Origin: an uncultured Eubacterium sp.
GTDB lineage: Bacteria > Bacillota > Clostridia > Oscillospirales > Acutalibacteraceae
Direction of reading: 5' to 3'
Assembly (NCBI GenBank): GCA_905233805.1
Contig: CAJOER010000019.1
Span: forward strand, 1-38,559
Length of the DNA stretch: 38,559 bases
How positions within the stretch are numbered: the stretch's first letter is position 1; every line of letters begins with the position of its first letter. Position numbers and translations under genes: made by a program. Positions 1 to 7,416 of the stretch are shown here, in pieces. The notes under the pieces were generated by a model. It searched no databases. It saw nothing but the letters and a program-made list of their open reading frames with translations, and was not told the origin of the DNA.

Positions 1-174
1 CGTGGGATAGAACACGAGGGCAACCGTTGCGAGGCCCTTTGCGATTTTCGCAAGCTCGGGGCGCACGCCGAGGTGGGCGCAAATCATAGTCGGAACCGAA
101 AGGAAAACGAGGAGGGTTACAACCATCCAGATTCTTCCGTATGTATGAGTGCGGTCAATGTATTTATTTCCCAT
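1..174 (-). CDS. Small membrane protein, partner of DUF5058-like protein (partial)
   Basis: This is an open reading frame that starts with ATG at 174 on the minus strand and runs off the left edge, so only the first 58 residues are visible. They begin MGNKYIDRTHTYGRIW, followed by a hydrophobic stretch (about residues 17-33) and the start of a second after about residue 46. The start lies 3 bases after the stop of the DUF5058-like gene, so the two are very likely co-translated and may form one membrane complex. I cannot name the family from this fragment. It looks like the amino end of a multi-pass integral membrane protein with a short basic cytosolic lead. Reading-frame continuity and tight coupling make it a real gene; function is unknown. 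Confidence 0.75.
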   Translation of the reverse strand, partial: MGNKYIDRTHTYGRIWMVVTLLVFLSVPTMICAHLGVRPELAKIAKGLATVALVFYPT

Positions 175-177
175 AGC

Positions 178-948
178 TTAACCCCTCCATTCCATAAATG
201 CAACGCCGTGAGGCAGTACCTGCGCCAGAACGGCAACGAGCACCATTGCGCCTATCATTGAAAGCGGCATGGCGAAGCTTTCGAGCCATTTCATCTTCGG
301 AAGCGCAGCGACCTTCGAGAGAATAAGCATAAGAATAATCGAAAATACAAGAGCGGAAATTGACAGCACGCCTGCGCCGTCGCCCGTAATGTCGGGGTCG
401 CCCTTTCCGGCGATTGCTCTTGCAACGAAGGCGGCGATAAGGCCGATGAACGCGGCGGCGCTCATAACGTCAGCCCACGCCTTGTTTCCCGAAACGGCTT
501 TGCCTACGCGGTTTTGCACCTTTTTAATCATAATCGGGGTGAGAATGAGCGGCATCATTGAACCGAGAGTCATTACCCACGCGATAGTTCCGAATACGGT
601 CGGGTCCTTTATCTCCTGCGAAATACCGCCGGCAAGACCGTAAGCCTCGATAGCGTTGGTCGCTGCGGTTACCTCATAGGAAATGTTGCCGATAACCGAG
701 AGCCTAATCCACGGGAGGACGTAGCCGAGCGCGGAGGCGAGGGTTAAAACGGTTGCAACAATTCCTATTGCGGGCGCTATCGTAAAGAGCGCCGAGGACA
801 TAACCGTATTTTTAATAGTTGAATTTTCTATACCGAGTTCTTTGGCTCTTTTTACCGCTCTTACGAGGAAGAATACCGCCTGCGCGATAACGAAGGCGAC
901 GACGCAAAGAGCCAGAACGGTCATAAATATATCGTCTTTAAAGTTCAT
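178..948 (-). CDS. DUF5058-like multi-pass membrane protein
   Basis: The product is 256 residues, very hydrophobic, with about six to seven predicted membrane segments (roughly 7-29, 50-75, 118-140, 165-185, 200-220 and 228-250). The cytosolic or loop parts are short (for example KRAKELGIENSTIKNT after the first segment). Overall layout and the opening MNFKDD...FVIAQAVFFLVRAVKRAKELG resemble the DUF5058 family of Clostridia, a family of unknown, probably transport-related function; I recognise this from memory only. The ATG is preceded by AGGA and follows the phosphoesterase stop by 5 bases. The next gene starts 3 bases after this stop. The pair may be a two-subunit transporter; the substrate cannot be read from the sequence. 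Confidence 0.65.
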   Translation of the reverse strand: MNFKDDIFMTVLALCVVAFVIAQAVFFLVRAVKRAKELGIENSTIKNTVMSSALFTIAPAIGIVATVLTLASALGYVLPWIRLSVIGNISYEVTAATNAIEAYGLAGGISQEIKDPTVFGTIAWVMTLGSMMPLILTPIMIKKVQNRVGKAVSGNKAWADVMSAAAFIGLIAAFVARAIAGKGDPDITGDGAGVLSISALVFSIILMLILSKVAALPKMKWLESFAMPLSMIGAMVLVAVLAQVLPHGVAFMEWRG

Positions 949-953
949 AAATG

Positions 954-2258
954 TTATTCCTGTTCCTCACCGTCGTTTGCAAACGGATTTAACGCACCGT
1001 CGGAATCAGCGCCCCATTCGGTTTTAAGTTCAACGGACTCTTTCTCCTGAACGGGAGAGTACTTATCCTGATAATAGTTTTCGCCGTGGTATTCAACGCT
1101 TCCGTCGGGCTTGGTGTTGATAACCGTGCAGCCGCGCTGAAGGCCGAATTTATAGATGCCCGAATAAGCGAGGTAGTCAACCGAATATCCGTAGGTGAGC
1201 TTTAAGCCCTTGTAATCGAGCGAGATATTGTTAACGTGGTCGTGGCCGAAGAATACGCCCTGGGTTGACTTGCTTTCAAGGAAGGCGTCAATAAGGCCGT
1301 TGTTCTTTGCGCTTGAGTAAACGACAACGTCGCCCGGCTCGTTTGCTTTACCGTAGATATATTTAACGTTTTCGGTGTCCTTGAAGCCCGCGTCTCTGTA
1401 TTCATAATAAGCGTCGCGCATTTCAAGCGGCGGAATATGGAAGAACGCAAGCGACTTCGGAGTTTCGCCCTTGTTTTCGGCAGTGAGCTTTTCAAGAGAT
1501 TTCTTATACCATTCAATCTGGTTTTTATGAATTGCGTCATATTTCCACATAATGCCGAAATAGTCGTTATCGGTATAAGAGTGAGAGTCAAACATAAAGA
1601 GACTCTGGGTAATCTTGCCCGCGGAAGTCTTTACGTTGATTATATAGTTGCCGACGCCGTCAACAGCCTCGTCGCCCATTGAGAACAGGCAGTGAGGATA
1701 TTTTTCCTTATCGGAATAGAGCTTGCCTATATCCTCTCTTGAGAAATAGGAATAAGCCTCGGTATCGTGGTTACCGAAAACAACGCACCAGTAAACGCCG
1801 AGATTTTCCATAAGTTCGGCAAAGGTTACCGCGCCGGGCTTGTTGTTGAAGGTGCCCGACTGGAAGGGAACGGGATATGCAACGTCGCCCGTAACTACTA
1901 CGAGGTCGGGCTTTTCGGCAGTAACCATAGCGGCAACGGCGTTGAGCGCCATTGTATCCTTTTTGCCGCTCATAAAGCCCGAACCGATATGAACGTCGGT
2001 AAGCTGAATGATTTTAAAATCCCTGTCGGCAGTGAAGGTATAGTTACCGTCAGCGTCCGCTTCGGGGACGAGCTGAGATTCGTAGCTTACCGTCTTAACC
2101 TTGTCAACAAAGCTTCGTTCGCTTTTTACGATAACGGCGTTAACTACCGCAAACGCAGCGGCGATAAGCGCGATAACGAGAAGGATAATAAGCAGGATTT
2201 TGCCCGCCTTTTTAGCCTTTTCCTTAGGGGTTTTCTTAATCTTTTCTTTTTTTGCCAT
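954..2258 (-). CDS. Membrane-anchored calcineurin-like metallophosphoesterase
   Basis: A 434-residue protein. After a lysine-rich cytosolic start (MAKKEKIKKTPKEKAKK) there is one membrane segment (about residues 20-42), so the catalytic domain is probably outside the cell. The two-metal site is complete: DVHIG (DxH), VVTGDVAYP (GD), VFGNHDTEA (GNHD), AFFHIPP (H) and FFGHDHVN (GHDH). Such enzymes hydrolyse phosphomonoesters or phosphodiesters; the substrate cannot be predicted here. I chose ATG 2258 because GGAG sits 8 bases upstream; an in-frame GTG at 2276 lacks a good site. It is the second gene of the operon started by the CDF-like gene, and the two membrane genes follow at 3-5 base gaps. 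Confidence 0.88.
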   Translation of the reverse strand: MAKKEKIKKTPKEKAKKAGKILLIILLVIALIAAAFAVVNAVIVKSERSFVDKVKTVSYESQLVPEADADGNYTFTADRDFKIIQLTDVHIGSGFMSGKKDTMALNAVAAMVTAEKPDLVVVTGDVAYPVPFQSGTFNNKPGAVTFAELMENLGVYWCVVFGNHDTEAYSYFSREDIGKLYSDKEKYPHCLFSMGDEAVDGVGNYIINVKTSAGKITQSLFMFDSHSYTDNDYFGIMWKYDAIHKNQIEWYKKSLEKLTAENKGETPKSLAFFHIPPLEMRDAYYEYRDAGFKDTENVKYIYGKANEPGDVVVYSSAKNNGLIDAFLESKSTQGVFFGHDHVNNISLDYKGLKLTYGYSVDYLAYSGIYKFGLQRGCTVINTKPDGSVEYHGENYYQDKYSPVQEKESVELKTEWGADSDGALNPFANDGEEQE

Positions 2259-2275
2259 AAAATTCACTCCTATCA

Positions 2276-2878
2276 CTAATTGTTTATAAGAAATTTTGTT
2301 TCACTGACTATGTTTTTAATTGCCGAAACGGTGATTGCGCTTCCGGTAATTATTGCAAAAAGACCGTCGACGGCGTAATTGATTTTCGTTACGAGAACGA
2401 GGGACATTACCGCCGAAAGGGTGATAAAGCAATCCAGAAACGAATCGAGGACAAGCGCTTTAAGCACCGTGGACGGTGCCTTTTTATCAAACACCTTATA
2501 CATAATTCCCATGAGCAGTTTTACTAAAACCGTTGCGGAAATTACGGCGAGGTAAAGCGCGGAATACTGAACGGGGACGGGGTACATCATACGTTCAAGC
2601 CCGTTATATACGAAATATATTCCCGTTGCGGCAATCAGCAGGCTTATTACAAAGGTGCAAAGACTCTGCGCCCTGTCGGACTGTTTTTCGCCGAGGCGCT
2701 TTATCATAACGAAGCCGAAGATTGCCACCGCGCAGGCGAAGGTATCGCCCAGATTATTTACGGCGTCGCAGTAAACGGTAAGTGAAGCCGAGCTGACGCC
2801 TATGTAAAGTTTTGTAAGAAATAAAATGAAATTAAGCAGCAGCCCCGTAAGAGCTGCGCTCAGTCTGACATTTTTCAA
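2276..2878 (-). CDS. CDF-like cation efflux protein, membrane domain only
   Basis: This 200-residue protein has about six membrane segments and two acidic patches typical of cation diffusion facilitators: CDAVNNLGDT in the second segment (about residue 36) and LVLDSFLDC in the fifth (about residue 145). In CDF proteins such residues bind Zn, Fe, Mn or Cd ions, moved by proton antiport. CDF proteins are usually near 300 residues with a cytosolic carboxyl domain; this one ends right after the sixth segment (...VSETKFLINN), so that domain is missing. I chose TTG at 2878 because GGTGA lies 4 bases before it and a strong promoter ends about 20 bases upstream. The open frame continues to 3172, but that part lies antisense to the next gene and upstream of the promoter. 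It is the first gene of a minus-strand operon. Confidence 0.8.
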   Translation of the reverse strand: MKNVRLSAALTGLLLNFILFLTKLYIGVSSASLTVYCDAVNNLGDTFACAVAIFGFVMIKRLGEKQSDRAQSLCTFVISLLIAATGIYFVYNGLERMMYPVPVQYSALYLAVISATVLVKLLMGIMYKVFDKKAPSTVLKALVLDSFLDCFITLSAVMSLVLVTKINYAVDGLFAIITGSAITVSAIKNIVSETKFLINN

Positions 2879-2905
2879 ACGGTCACCGTCTTTTTGTTTT
2901 TTTAC

Positions 2906-2935
2906 ATTATAGCACAAACGGTATATTTTTGACAA
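2906..2935 (-). promoter_or_regulatory. Promoter of CDF-phosphoesterase-DUF5058 operon
   Basis: On the minus strand, -35 TTGTCA (2930-2935), an 18-base spacer and -10 TATAAT (2906-2911) preceded by TG at the extended -10 position. Transcription should start near 2899, giving a leader of about 20 bases before the TTG start. The region 2879-2978 between the divergent genes is AT-rich. On the plus strand a TTGACA at 2929-2934 could serve the DUF421 gene, but its -10 is poor. Confidence 0.75.
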
Positions 2936-2978
2936 TAATAAAAATAATAATACTGAAATATATTTTTTAGGTGAGACA

Positions 2979-3482
2979 ATGGACGCAGCAGAAGTAGTAT
3001 TACTGGTAATAAACCTTGCGCTTTTACTCGCGGTTCTTGCGCAGACGAGAACGAAAAGAGCGAAAAAGACGGTGCTTATGAGGGACGGCGAGATTATTAG
3101 CGGGGCGCTTGAAAAAGCGGGGCTGAGCATAGAGGAGCTGTTTTCCGCGGCGAGGGAAAAAGGAATATTCAACCTCGGCGATATTGATACAGCGGTGCTT
3201 GAAGAGAGCGGAAAAATCAGCTTTTTGATGAAGCCGATGAACCGTCAGCTTACGCCGAAGGATTTCAACTTTGCGCCCGTGCGCGACGGAATTCCCGCTG
3301 TGATAGTAAAAAACGGCAGGTTCCTTGAAGAAGAGCTTGAAAAGACGGAAATCGGCAAAAAAGAGGTAATGACGGTTCTTCTCTCCCGCGGAAGACGGCT
3401 TGAAAACATACTTCTTGCGACGGTGACCGAATCGGGCAGAATCGACGTTTTTGAAAAGGACGGCATTGACAACGCGGAGTAA
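2979..3482 (+). CDS. DUF421/YetF-like protein with a single membrane segment
   Basis: A 167-residue protein: one membrane helix (about residues 5-22) followed by a soluble YetF-type carboxyl region. That region holds two related copies: residues about 31-84 (TVLMRDGEI...LEKAGLSIEELFSAAREKGIFNLGDIDTAVLEESGKISFLMKP, described here in pieces) and about 105-160 (PAVIVKNGRFLEEELEK...VTESGRIDVFEKD). Both copies share the pattern of a hydrophobic strand, a (K/R)(D/N)G turn, a helix and a closing strand. DUF421 proteins such as B. subtilis YetF usually have three amino-terminal membrane helices; here there is only one. Function is unknown; some relatives are spore or cell-envelope proteins. AGGTGAG lies 5 bases before the ATG. 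The promoter of the ArsR gene overlaps its 3' end. Confidence 0.78.
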   Translation: MDAAEVVLLVINLALLLAVLAQTRTKRAKKTVLMRDGEIISGALEKAGLSIEELFSAAREKGIFNLGDIDTAVLEESGKISFLMKPMNRQLTPKDFNFAPVRDGIPAVIVKNGRFLEEELEKTEIGKKEVMTVLLSRGRRLENILLATVTESGRIDVFEKDGIDNAE

Positions 3483-3494
3483 TTAATCTATAAT
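3466..3494 (+). promoter_or_regulatory. Promoter of arsR-rsmE operon
   Basis: TTGACA (3466-3471), a 17-base spacer and TATAAT (3489-3494): a consensus housekeeping promoter. It begins inside the last codons of the DUF421-like gene. Transcription should start near 3501. Confidence 0.88.
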
Positions 3495-3508
3495 ACACTT
3501 GCAAAAAC

Positions 3509-3522
3509 CGTTCATATGAACG
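3509..3522. promoter_or_regulatory. Palindromic operator for the ArsR-family regulator
   Basis: CGTTCATATGAACG is a perfect 14-base palindrome just downstream of the predicted transcription start and 23 bases before the regulator's start codon. ArsR/SmtB operators are often palindromes with a TTCA...TGAA core, so this is the likely autoregulatory site. The assignment is inferred from position and symmetry. Confidence 0.65.
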
Positions 3523-3544
3523 CAGCAGACATATGAGGTGTATT

Positions 3545-3826
3545 ATGGATATTACCGAGATTAATGAAATAGCCGATTTGTTCAAGGCGTTTGCGGACTC
3601 GACGAGGGTGAAAATACTTCTCTCGCTATTTGACGGGGAGAGGAGCGTCGGCGATATTGTAAACGAGGTCGGCGCAACGCAGACCGCGGTTTCCCACCAG
3701 CTGAGGGCGCTTAAAAACTCGCACCTCGTCAAGGGCAGACGCGAGGGAAAGAATATATTTTACTCGCTTGACGACGAGCACGTTAAGATTATAATTAACA
3801 GCGCAATCGAGCACGTGGAGGAATAG
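3545..3826 (+). CDS. ArsR/SmtB-family transcriptional regulator
   Basis: A 93-residue winged-helix protein. FKAFADSTRVKILLSLFDGERSVGDIV (in pieces, about residues 13-40) and the recognition helix TQTAVSHQLRALKNSHLV (about 46-63) match the ArsR family, followed by the wing GRREGKNIFYSL. There is no CxC metal site in the recognition region. The carboxyl tail DDEHVKIIINSAIEH has D and H residues placed like the alpha-5 metal site of Zn-sensing members, so metal sensing is possible but unproven. ATG 3545 is preferred over ATG 3533 because GAGGTG ends 4 bases before it. It has its own promoter and an operator-like palindrome, and rsmE follows after 2 bases. Confidence 0.9.
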   Translation: MDITEINEIADLFKAFADSTRVKILLSLFDGERSVGDIVNEVGATQTAVSHQLRALKNSHLVKGRREGKNIFYSLDDEHVKIIINSAIEHVEE

Positions 3827-3828
3827 CG

Positions 3829-4551
3829 ATGCAAAAGCTTTTTATTGACTACACTCCCGAAGACGAGGTCGTGCTCGAGGGCGAGCAGGCGCGGCATATT
3901 GCAAAATCGCTCAGGATGAAAACGGGCGAAATGCTCACCGTGACCGACGGAAAGGGCGAGGACTTCGGATGTCGGATTGAGGAGATTACAAAAGATACCG
4001 TGCGGCTTAAAGTCTGCTACAAGCAGGCGTCTGACAGCGAGCCGACCTGCAGGGTTACCGTTTATCAGGGCGTGCCCAAGGGGAGCAAGTTTGAGGACGT
4101 CGTTCAGAAATGCACCGAGCTCGGCGCGGCAAAATTCGTCCCGACGCTTACTAAAAGGTGCATAAGCCGTCCCGACGAAAAAAGCGCGAAGAAAAAGAGC
4201 GAAAGATACCGCAAGATTGCGCTTGAAGCCGCTCAGCAAAGCGGAAGGGGCGTTGTGCCCGAGGTCGGCGAAATGGTAAGCCTGAAGCAGGCGCTGTCTC
4301 GGGACAAAAGCGACCTTAAAATCGTCTTTTACGAGGGCGGCGGCGAAGGGCTTAAAAGCATAATAAAAAAAGACACCGAAACGGTATCTGTTTATATCGG
4401 CCCCGAGGGCGGATTTGAAAAGGACGAGGTTGATGAAATCGTAAAGAGCGGCGGCGTTTGCGCCACGCTCGGCGAAAGAATCCTCAGAACCCAGACGGCG
4501 CCCGTCGCGGCTGTAACGGCAATTATGCTTTTAACGGATAATCTTGAATAA
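3829..4551 (+). CDS. rsmE: 16S rRNA (uracil-1498-N3)-methyltransferase RsmE
   Basis: A 240-residue SPOUT-class methyltransferase that methylates N3 of U1498 in the small-subunit rRNA decoding region, using S-adenosylmethionine. The amino end (EGEQARHIAKSLRMKTGE, about residues 17-34) is the PUA-like RNA-binding domain. The carboxyl knot carries YIGPEGGFEKDEV (about 183-195) and LGERILRTQTAPVAA (about 211-225), the S-adenosylmethionine-binding signature. Length is normal for RsmE. The ATG lies 2 bases after the arsR stop, with GTGGAGGAA as its binding site inside the end of arsR, so the two are translationally coupled. Co-transcription with a metal- or stress-type regulator is unusual but the rRNA methylase call is secure. 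Confidence 0.95.
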   Translation: MQKLFIDYTPEDEVVLEGEQARHIAKSLRMKTGEMLTVTDGKGEDFGCRIEEITKDTVRLKVCYKQASDSEPTCRVTVYQGVPKGSKFEDVVQKCTELGAAKFVPTLTKRCISRPDEKSAKKKSERYRKIALEAAQQSGRGVVPEVGEMVSLKQALSRDKSDLKIVFYEGGGEGLKSIIKKDTETVSVYIGPEGGFEKDEVDEIVKSGGVCATLGERILRTQTAPVAAVTAIMLLTDNLE

Positions 4552-4579
4552 AAAAGACGCAGCAAAGGCTGCGTCTTTT
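4552..4579. terminator. Bidirectional terminator between rsmE and 4589 gene
   Basis: AAAAGACGCAGC (4552-4563), loop AAAG and GCTGCGTCTTTT (4568-4579) form a 12-bp stem flanked by A and T runs. It serves rsmE and the convergent minus-strand gene. Confidence 0.9.
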
Positions 4580-4588
4580 CTTATGCTT

Positions 4589-5329
4589 TTATTTTTTTCT
4601 GAGTTTTCTTCCGATAAAACCGAGGATGGCTGCAAGAAGCGCAAGACCTACGCCGAGATATGCGCGTTTTGATGTGCCAGACTTTGAACTCTTCTTTTCG
4701 GTGTTCGTGCCGGTGGTTTTTTCGGCTTCCGTTTTTGGTTCAATTTTGTTTTCGCCCGTTTCGTCTGCGAAATTAACCGAAGAAATTACCGCTTTAATGT
4801 CCTCTTCGTCGGGAGCGCCGTCATAAGTCTGGAAACGGAAGTAAACGCCGTAGCCGTTAACGATATGAGCGTAAAGAACAACGTTTACGGTTGACTCTTC
4901 GCTTACCTTCTGGGTGAAGGTGAGCCTGAAGAAATCGTACTTGCCGACGGTTTCGCTTTCAACCTTCGGGTTCTGAATTCCCGAGTCCTCAGCCTTTCCT
5001 ATCATCTTCTCTTCAAACTCTTCTTTTGTCATAATTGAATTGTTTACCGAGCTGCGGTCGTTTTCCTTTTTAAAGCTTTCGCTGCTGCCGTCGTAAATGT
5101 CGGCCACGGTATAGCCAAAAAACTGCTGCTTTTCGTCGCCGTCCTTCTGGAAAGCGTAGAGGATGCTGTCGGTTTCAGCCTGAGAAACGCGCGACCAGCC
5201 CGCAGGAACGGTAAAGGTAACGTTCGCCGTATCGTCGGTATACTCTTTAGGCTCTGCGTCTGCAAATGCTGCAAAAGGGGTAAGGAGCAGACAGAGCGCA
5301 ATAATAAGTGAAAACGTGATTTTTTTCAT
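4589..5329 (-). CDS. Secreted, membrane-anchored protein of unknown function
   Basis: A 246-residue protein with a signal peptide (MKKITFSLIIALCLLLTPFAAFA, cleaved near residue 23). The extracellular domain (about 30-190) begins with DDTANVTFTVPAGWSRVS and reads like the compact alpha/beta PsbP/MOG1-type fold seen in many secreted Clostridia proteins. A Lys/Thr/Glu-rich linker (about 192-218) leads to a membrane helix (about 224-240) and a basic end RKLRKK. It is therefore probably a surface protein tethered to the membrane by its carboxyl end. No catalytic motif is visible. AAAGGAG lies 8 bases before the ATG. It is a single gene with its own promoter and terminator. Confidence 0.8.
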   Translation of the reverse strand: MKKITFSLIIALCLLLTPFAAFADAEPKEYTDDTANVTFTVPAGWSRVSQAETDSILYAFQKDGDEKQQFFGYTVADIYDGSSESFKKENDRSSVNNSIMTKEEFEEKMIGKAEDSGIQNPKVESETVGKYDFFRLTFTQKVSEESTVNVVLYAHIVNGYGVYFRFQTYDGAPDEEDIKAVISSVNFADETGENKIEPKTEAEKTTGTNTEKKSSKSGTSKRAYLGVGLALLAAILGFIGRKLRKK

Positions 5330-5369
5330 TTCAAATACTCCTTTTACAATTTATATTTTTTGTAATTTC

Positions 5370-5398
5370 AGTATAACAGAACGGAACATCGGTGTCAA
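5370..5398 (-). promoter_or_regulatory. Promoter of the 4589-5329 gene
   Basis: On the minus strand TTGACA (5393-5398), a 17-base spacer and TATACT (5370-5375). The -35 sits next to the T run of the upstream terminator. Confidence 0.82.
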
Positions 5399-5423
5399 CA
5401 AAAGAACCGCCCGAGGGCGGTTC
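5398..5423 (-). terminator. Terminator of the Mbeg1-like gene
   Basis: GAACCGCC (5404-5411) and GGCGGTTC (5416-5423) form an 8-bp stem with a 4-base loop. On the minus strand it is followed by TTTTGTT. Confidence 0.85.
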
Positions 5424-5432
5424 AATTATTTG

Positions 5433-6533
5433 TTATTCGGATTTTGCGCGTTCGCTGACGGGGGTTACCTCGTCTTTTGCTACCGCCTTGACCGCCTTGG
5501 TTACCGCCTTTACTGCGTCCTTTGCGGTTCCTTTGAGAATATCTTTTGAATCCTTGTCAACGCTCTTCCACGCTTCAACCGCACCCTTTGCGGAATCTTT
5601 TACGTTGTCCTTGACGTCAAGGAGGCCTCTCTGGCCGATTCCTTCAAGGAGGGTTCCGACGGTCCTTTCAGTAGCGTCAAGCTGCTCTTCGGTGGCGCCC
5701 GTTACTATATCGTAAAACGCGAGGTCGGAAACCTTGCTTCTCCTTGTGATATCCTTACATTCAACGAGCTTGTCGCCGTCGAATACCCAGGTGAGAAGGT
5801 CGTGCTGGAGCGCGCCTACGATACCCGTGCTCTTGATTACGGTATAGTCGCTGTCGTGAAGGAGCATCATACCGATAAACGAGGACTGCGGGATAAGGTG
5901 GTGATACCTCGGAAGAAGCTCTTTATAAACGTCTGAATTAAGATAATCGTATGTAGCAAAGCCCGGGCCGTCATTATTGTAAAGCGCTATAACGCGGTCG
6001 CGGACTTCCTTCGGGGAGTTCATAACGGCATACTGCGCAACGTAGCCGCCCTTCGAGTGGCCGCAAACGATAATGTTTCCGTCAAAGCGCTTTGCAACCT
6101 CGCCGAGATATTCAACCGAAAGGTGCTCGGAGGGGATACCCTCTTTTGACGCGAGCATATCGAGGTCCTCTTTCCAGCCGGTGAGAGTGTCGTCGGTTCC
6201 TCTGAAAAGAACTACGATATTTCCGTCGGGAAGAAGGAAGGTACAGGAGTTGAACTGAACGGCGGGCTTGTCGCAGAAATTATCCGTACAAGCGATAACT
6301 TTCATCTCGCTGTATCTCTTCTGCTCAGCCATAGCCATTAAAAGAATGCTTATATCCTTTTTGAGTACAAGGCCTACGGGGGTGTGCTTGTTTCCGCGCT
6401 GCTCGAACATATCGACCTTGTCAAGCGGCATATAAAAGCTCATACACATAGCGACGTTATCTTCCTTGGTGAAGGGTTTATCCTTAAAGGAAAGATATCC
6501 GTAGCAATCAACATAATCCTTTACAAATGACAT
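5433..6533 (-). CDS. Mbeg1-like (DUF2974) alpha/beta hydrolase with amphipathic tail
   Basis: A 366-residue lipase-like hydrolase of the Mbeg1-like/DUF2974 family. The central part has VVLFRGTDDTLTGWKEDLDML (in pieces, about residues 108-128), the nucleophile elbow VCGHSKGGYVAQYA (Ser about 159), LYNNDGPGFA (about 184-193) with a candidate acid residue, and LQHDLLTW with a candidate His near 244. There is no signal peptide, so it acts in the cytosol or on the inner membrane face. The last 70 residues are unusual: repeated Lys/Asp/Ala/Val segments (DVKDNVKDSAKGAVEAW, KDILKGTAKDAVKAVTKAV) that would form a long amphipathic helix, LEA- or apolipoprotein-like. Substrate is unknown. AGAGGG lies 6 bases before the ATG. 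Confidence 0.82.
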   Translation of the reverse strand: MSFVKDYVDCYGYLSFKDKPFTKEDNVAMCMSFYMPLDKVDMFEQRGNKHTPVGLVLKKDISILLMAMAEQKRYSEMKVIACTDNFCDKPAVQFNSCTFLLPDGNIVVLFRGTDDTLTGWKEDLDMLASKEGIPSEHLSVEYLGEVAKRFDGNIIVCGHSKGGYVAQYAVMNSPKEVRDRVIALYNNDGPGFATYDYLNSDVYKELLPRYHHLIPQSSFIGMMLLHDSDYTVIKSTGIVGALQHDLLTWVFDGDKLVECKDITRRSKVSDLAFYDIVTGATEEQLDATERTVGTLLEGIGQRGLLDVKDNVKDSAKGAVEAWKSVDKDSKDILKGTAKDAVKAVTKAVKAVAKDEVTPVSERAKSE

Positions 6534-6563
6534 AATTATCCCTCTTTTTTATTTATTGTTTAC

Positions 6564-6592
6564 ATTATAAGACATTTGTCCGTAAAATTCAA
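6564..6592 (-). promoter_or_regulatory. Promoter of the Mbeg1-like gene
   Basis: On the minus strand TTGAAT (6587-6592), a 17-base spacer and TATAAT (6564-6569). It lies in the short gap after the glycosylase gene. Confidence 0.75.
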
Positions 6593-6600
6593 GTCGCGTA

Positions 6601-7416
6601 TTACAGGTTGTTGCGCGCCCAGTGGAAGAGATACTGCTGCGCTATGCCCTCAATTCCGTCAAAACATTCGGGAAGACCGTCGGGATAGTATTCCATTACC
6701 CTTTTCATCCACACGTCGACGGGGAAGGCGCTGTAAAAGCCAAAGCCGAAAAGAAGGGCGCAGTTTGCAACCTTAATGCCGACTCCGTATATTTCAAGCA
6801 GAGCGCGGCGCGCCTCTTCAAGCGGGAGCGTTTTAATTTTATCCAAATCAACCGCACCGCAGGCAACGTCCTTTGAAAGGCGTTCAAGATATTTTGCGCG
6901 GTAGCCGCAGCCGAGCTTTTCAAAATCGGAAACCGAGAGGGCGGAGAGCCTTTCGGCGCTCGGGAAGGTGTAATATCCGTTGCCGAGGTCGTCCCCGTAA
7001 GCGCGGCACAGACGGCCGATAATAAGTTTTATACGTTTAATATTATTCTGCTGGCTTATAACAAATGAGCAAAGCGCCTCCCAGCTTTCCTGATTTAATA
7101 TGCGTATGCCGTAGTAGGCGTCAATAGTTGAGGAAAGCAGGGCGTCCTCTTTAAGCCGGGAGCAGATTTCGGCATAGTCCTTTTCAAGGTCAAAATAGTT
7201 TTTCCAGAACGAAAACGCTTTTTCGTCGGTGTTTTTGAATATAAGGTCGCCGTTTTCTTTTTTTATGTTAAGGAAATATCCGCCCGCGACTCCGCTGTAC
7301 GAGCCGTCGTTTTGCTTTTCCCAGCGGAAAGCCTGGCCGCAGTCGAGAGTGAGGTCGAGGTCAAGGCAGTCGACGCCGCTCACCCGTATATTATTTTTTT
7401 CGACAGTTACTTTCAT
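6601..7416 (-). CDS. ogg: 8-oxoguanine DNA glycosylase (OGG1-type)
   Basis: A 271-residue HhH-GPD glycosylase that removes 8-oxoguanine from DNA and has lyase activity. The amino-terminal OGG_N part shows LTLDCGQAFRWEK (about residues 22-34). Then SFVISQQNNIKRI (about 117-129) and the helix-hairpin-helix LEIYGVGIKVANCALLFGF (about 213-231), whose Lys matches the Schiff-base Lys of human OGG1. AFPVDVWMKRVM (about 235-246) supplies the catalytic Asp. Length and motif order fit bacterial OGG1-like enzymes. GGAG lies 6 bases before the ATG. It stands alone, diverging from the sleB region. Confidence 0.92.
   Translation of the reverse strand: MKVTVEKNNIRVSGVDCLDLDLTLDCGQAFRWEKQNDGSYSGVAGGYFLNIKKENGDLIFKNTDEKAFSFWKNYFDLEKDYAEICSRLKEDALLSSTIDAYYGIRILNQESWEALCSFVISQQNNIKRIKLIIGRLCRAYGDDLGNGYYTFPSAERLSALSVSDFEKLGCGYRAKYLERLSKDVACGAVDLDKIKTLPLEEARRALLEIYGVGIKVANCALLFGFGFYSAFPVDVWMKRVMEYYPDGLPECFDGIEGIAQQYLFHWARNNL

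Noticed and set aside
2879..3172. Upstream extension of the CDF-like frame (98 extra residues)
   Set aside because: It lies antisense to the DUF421-like gene and upstream of a strong promoter; TTG 2878 with a GGTGA site is a better start.
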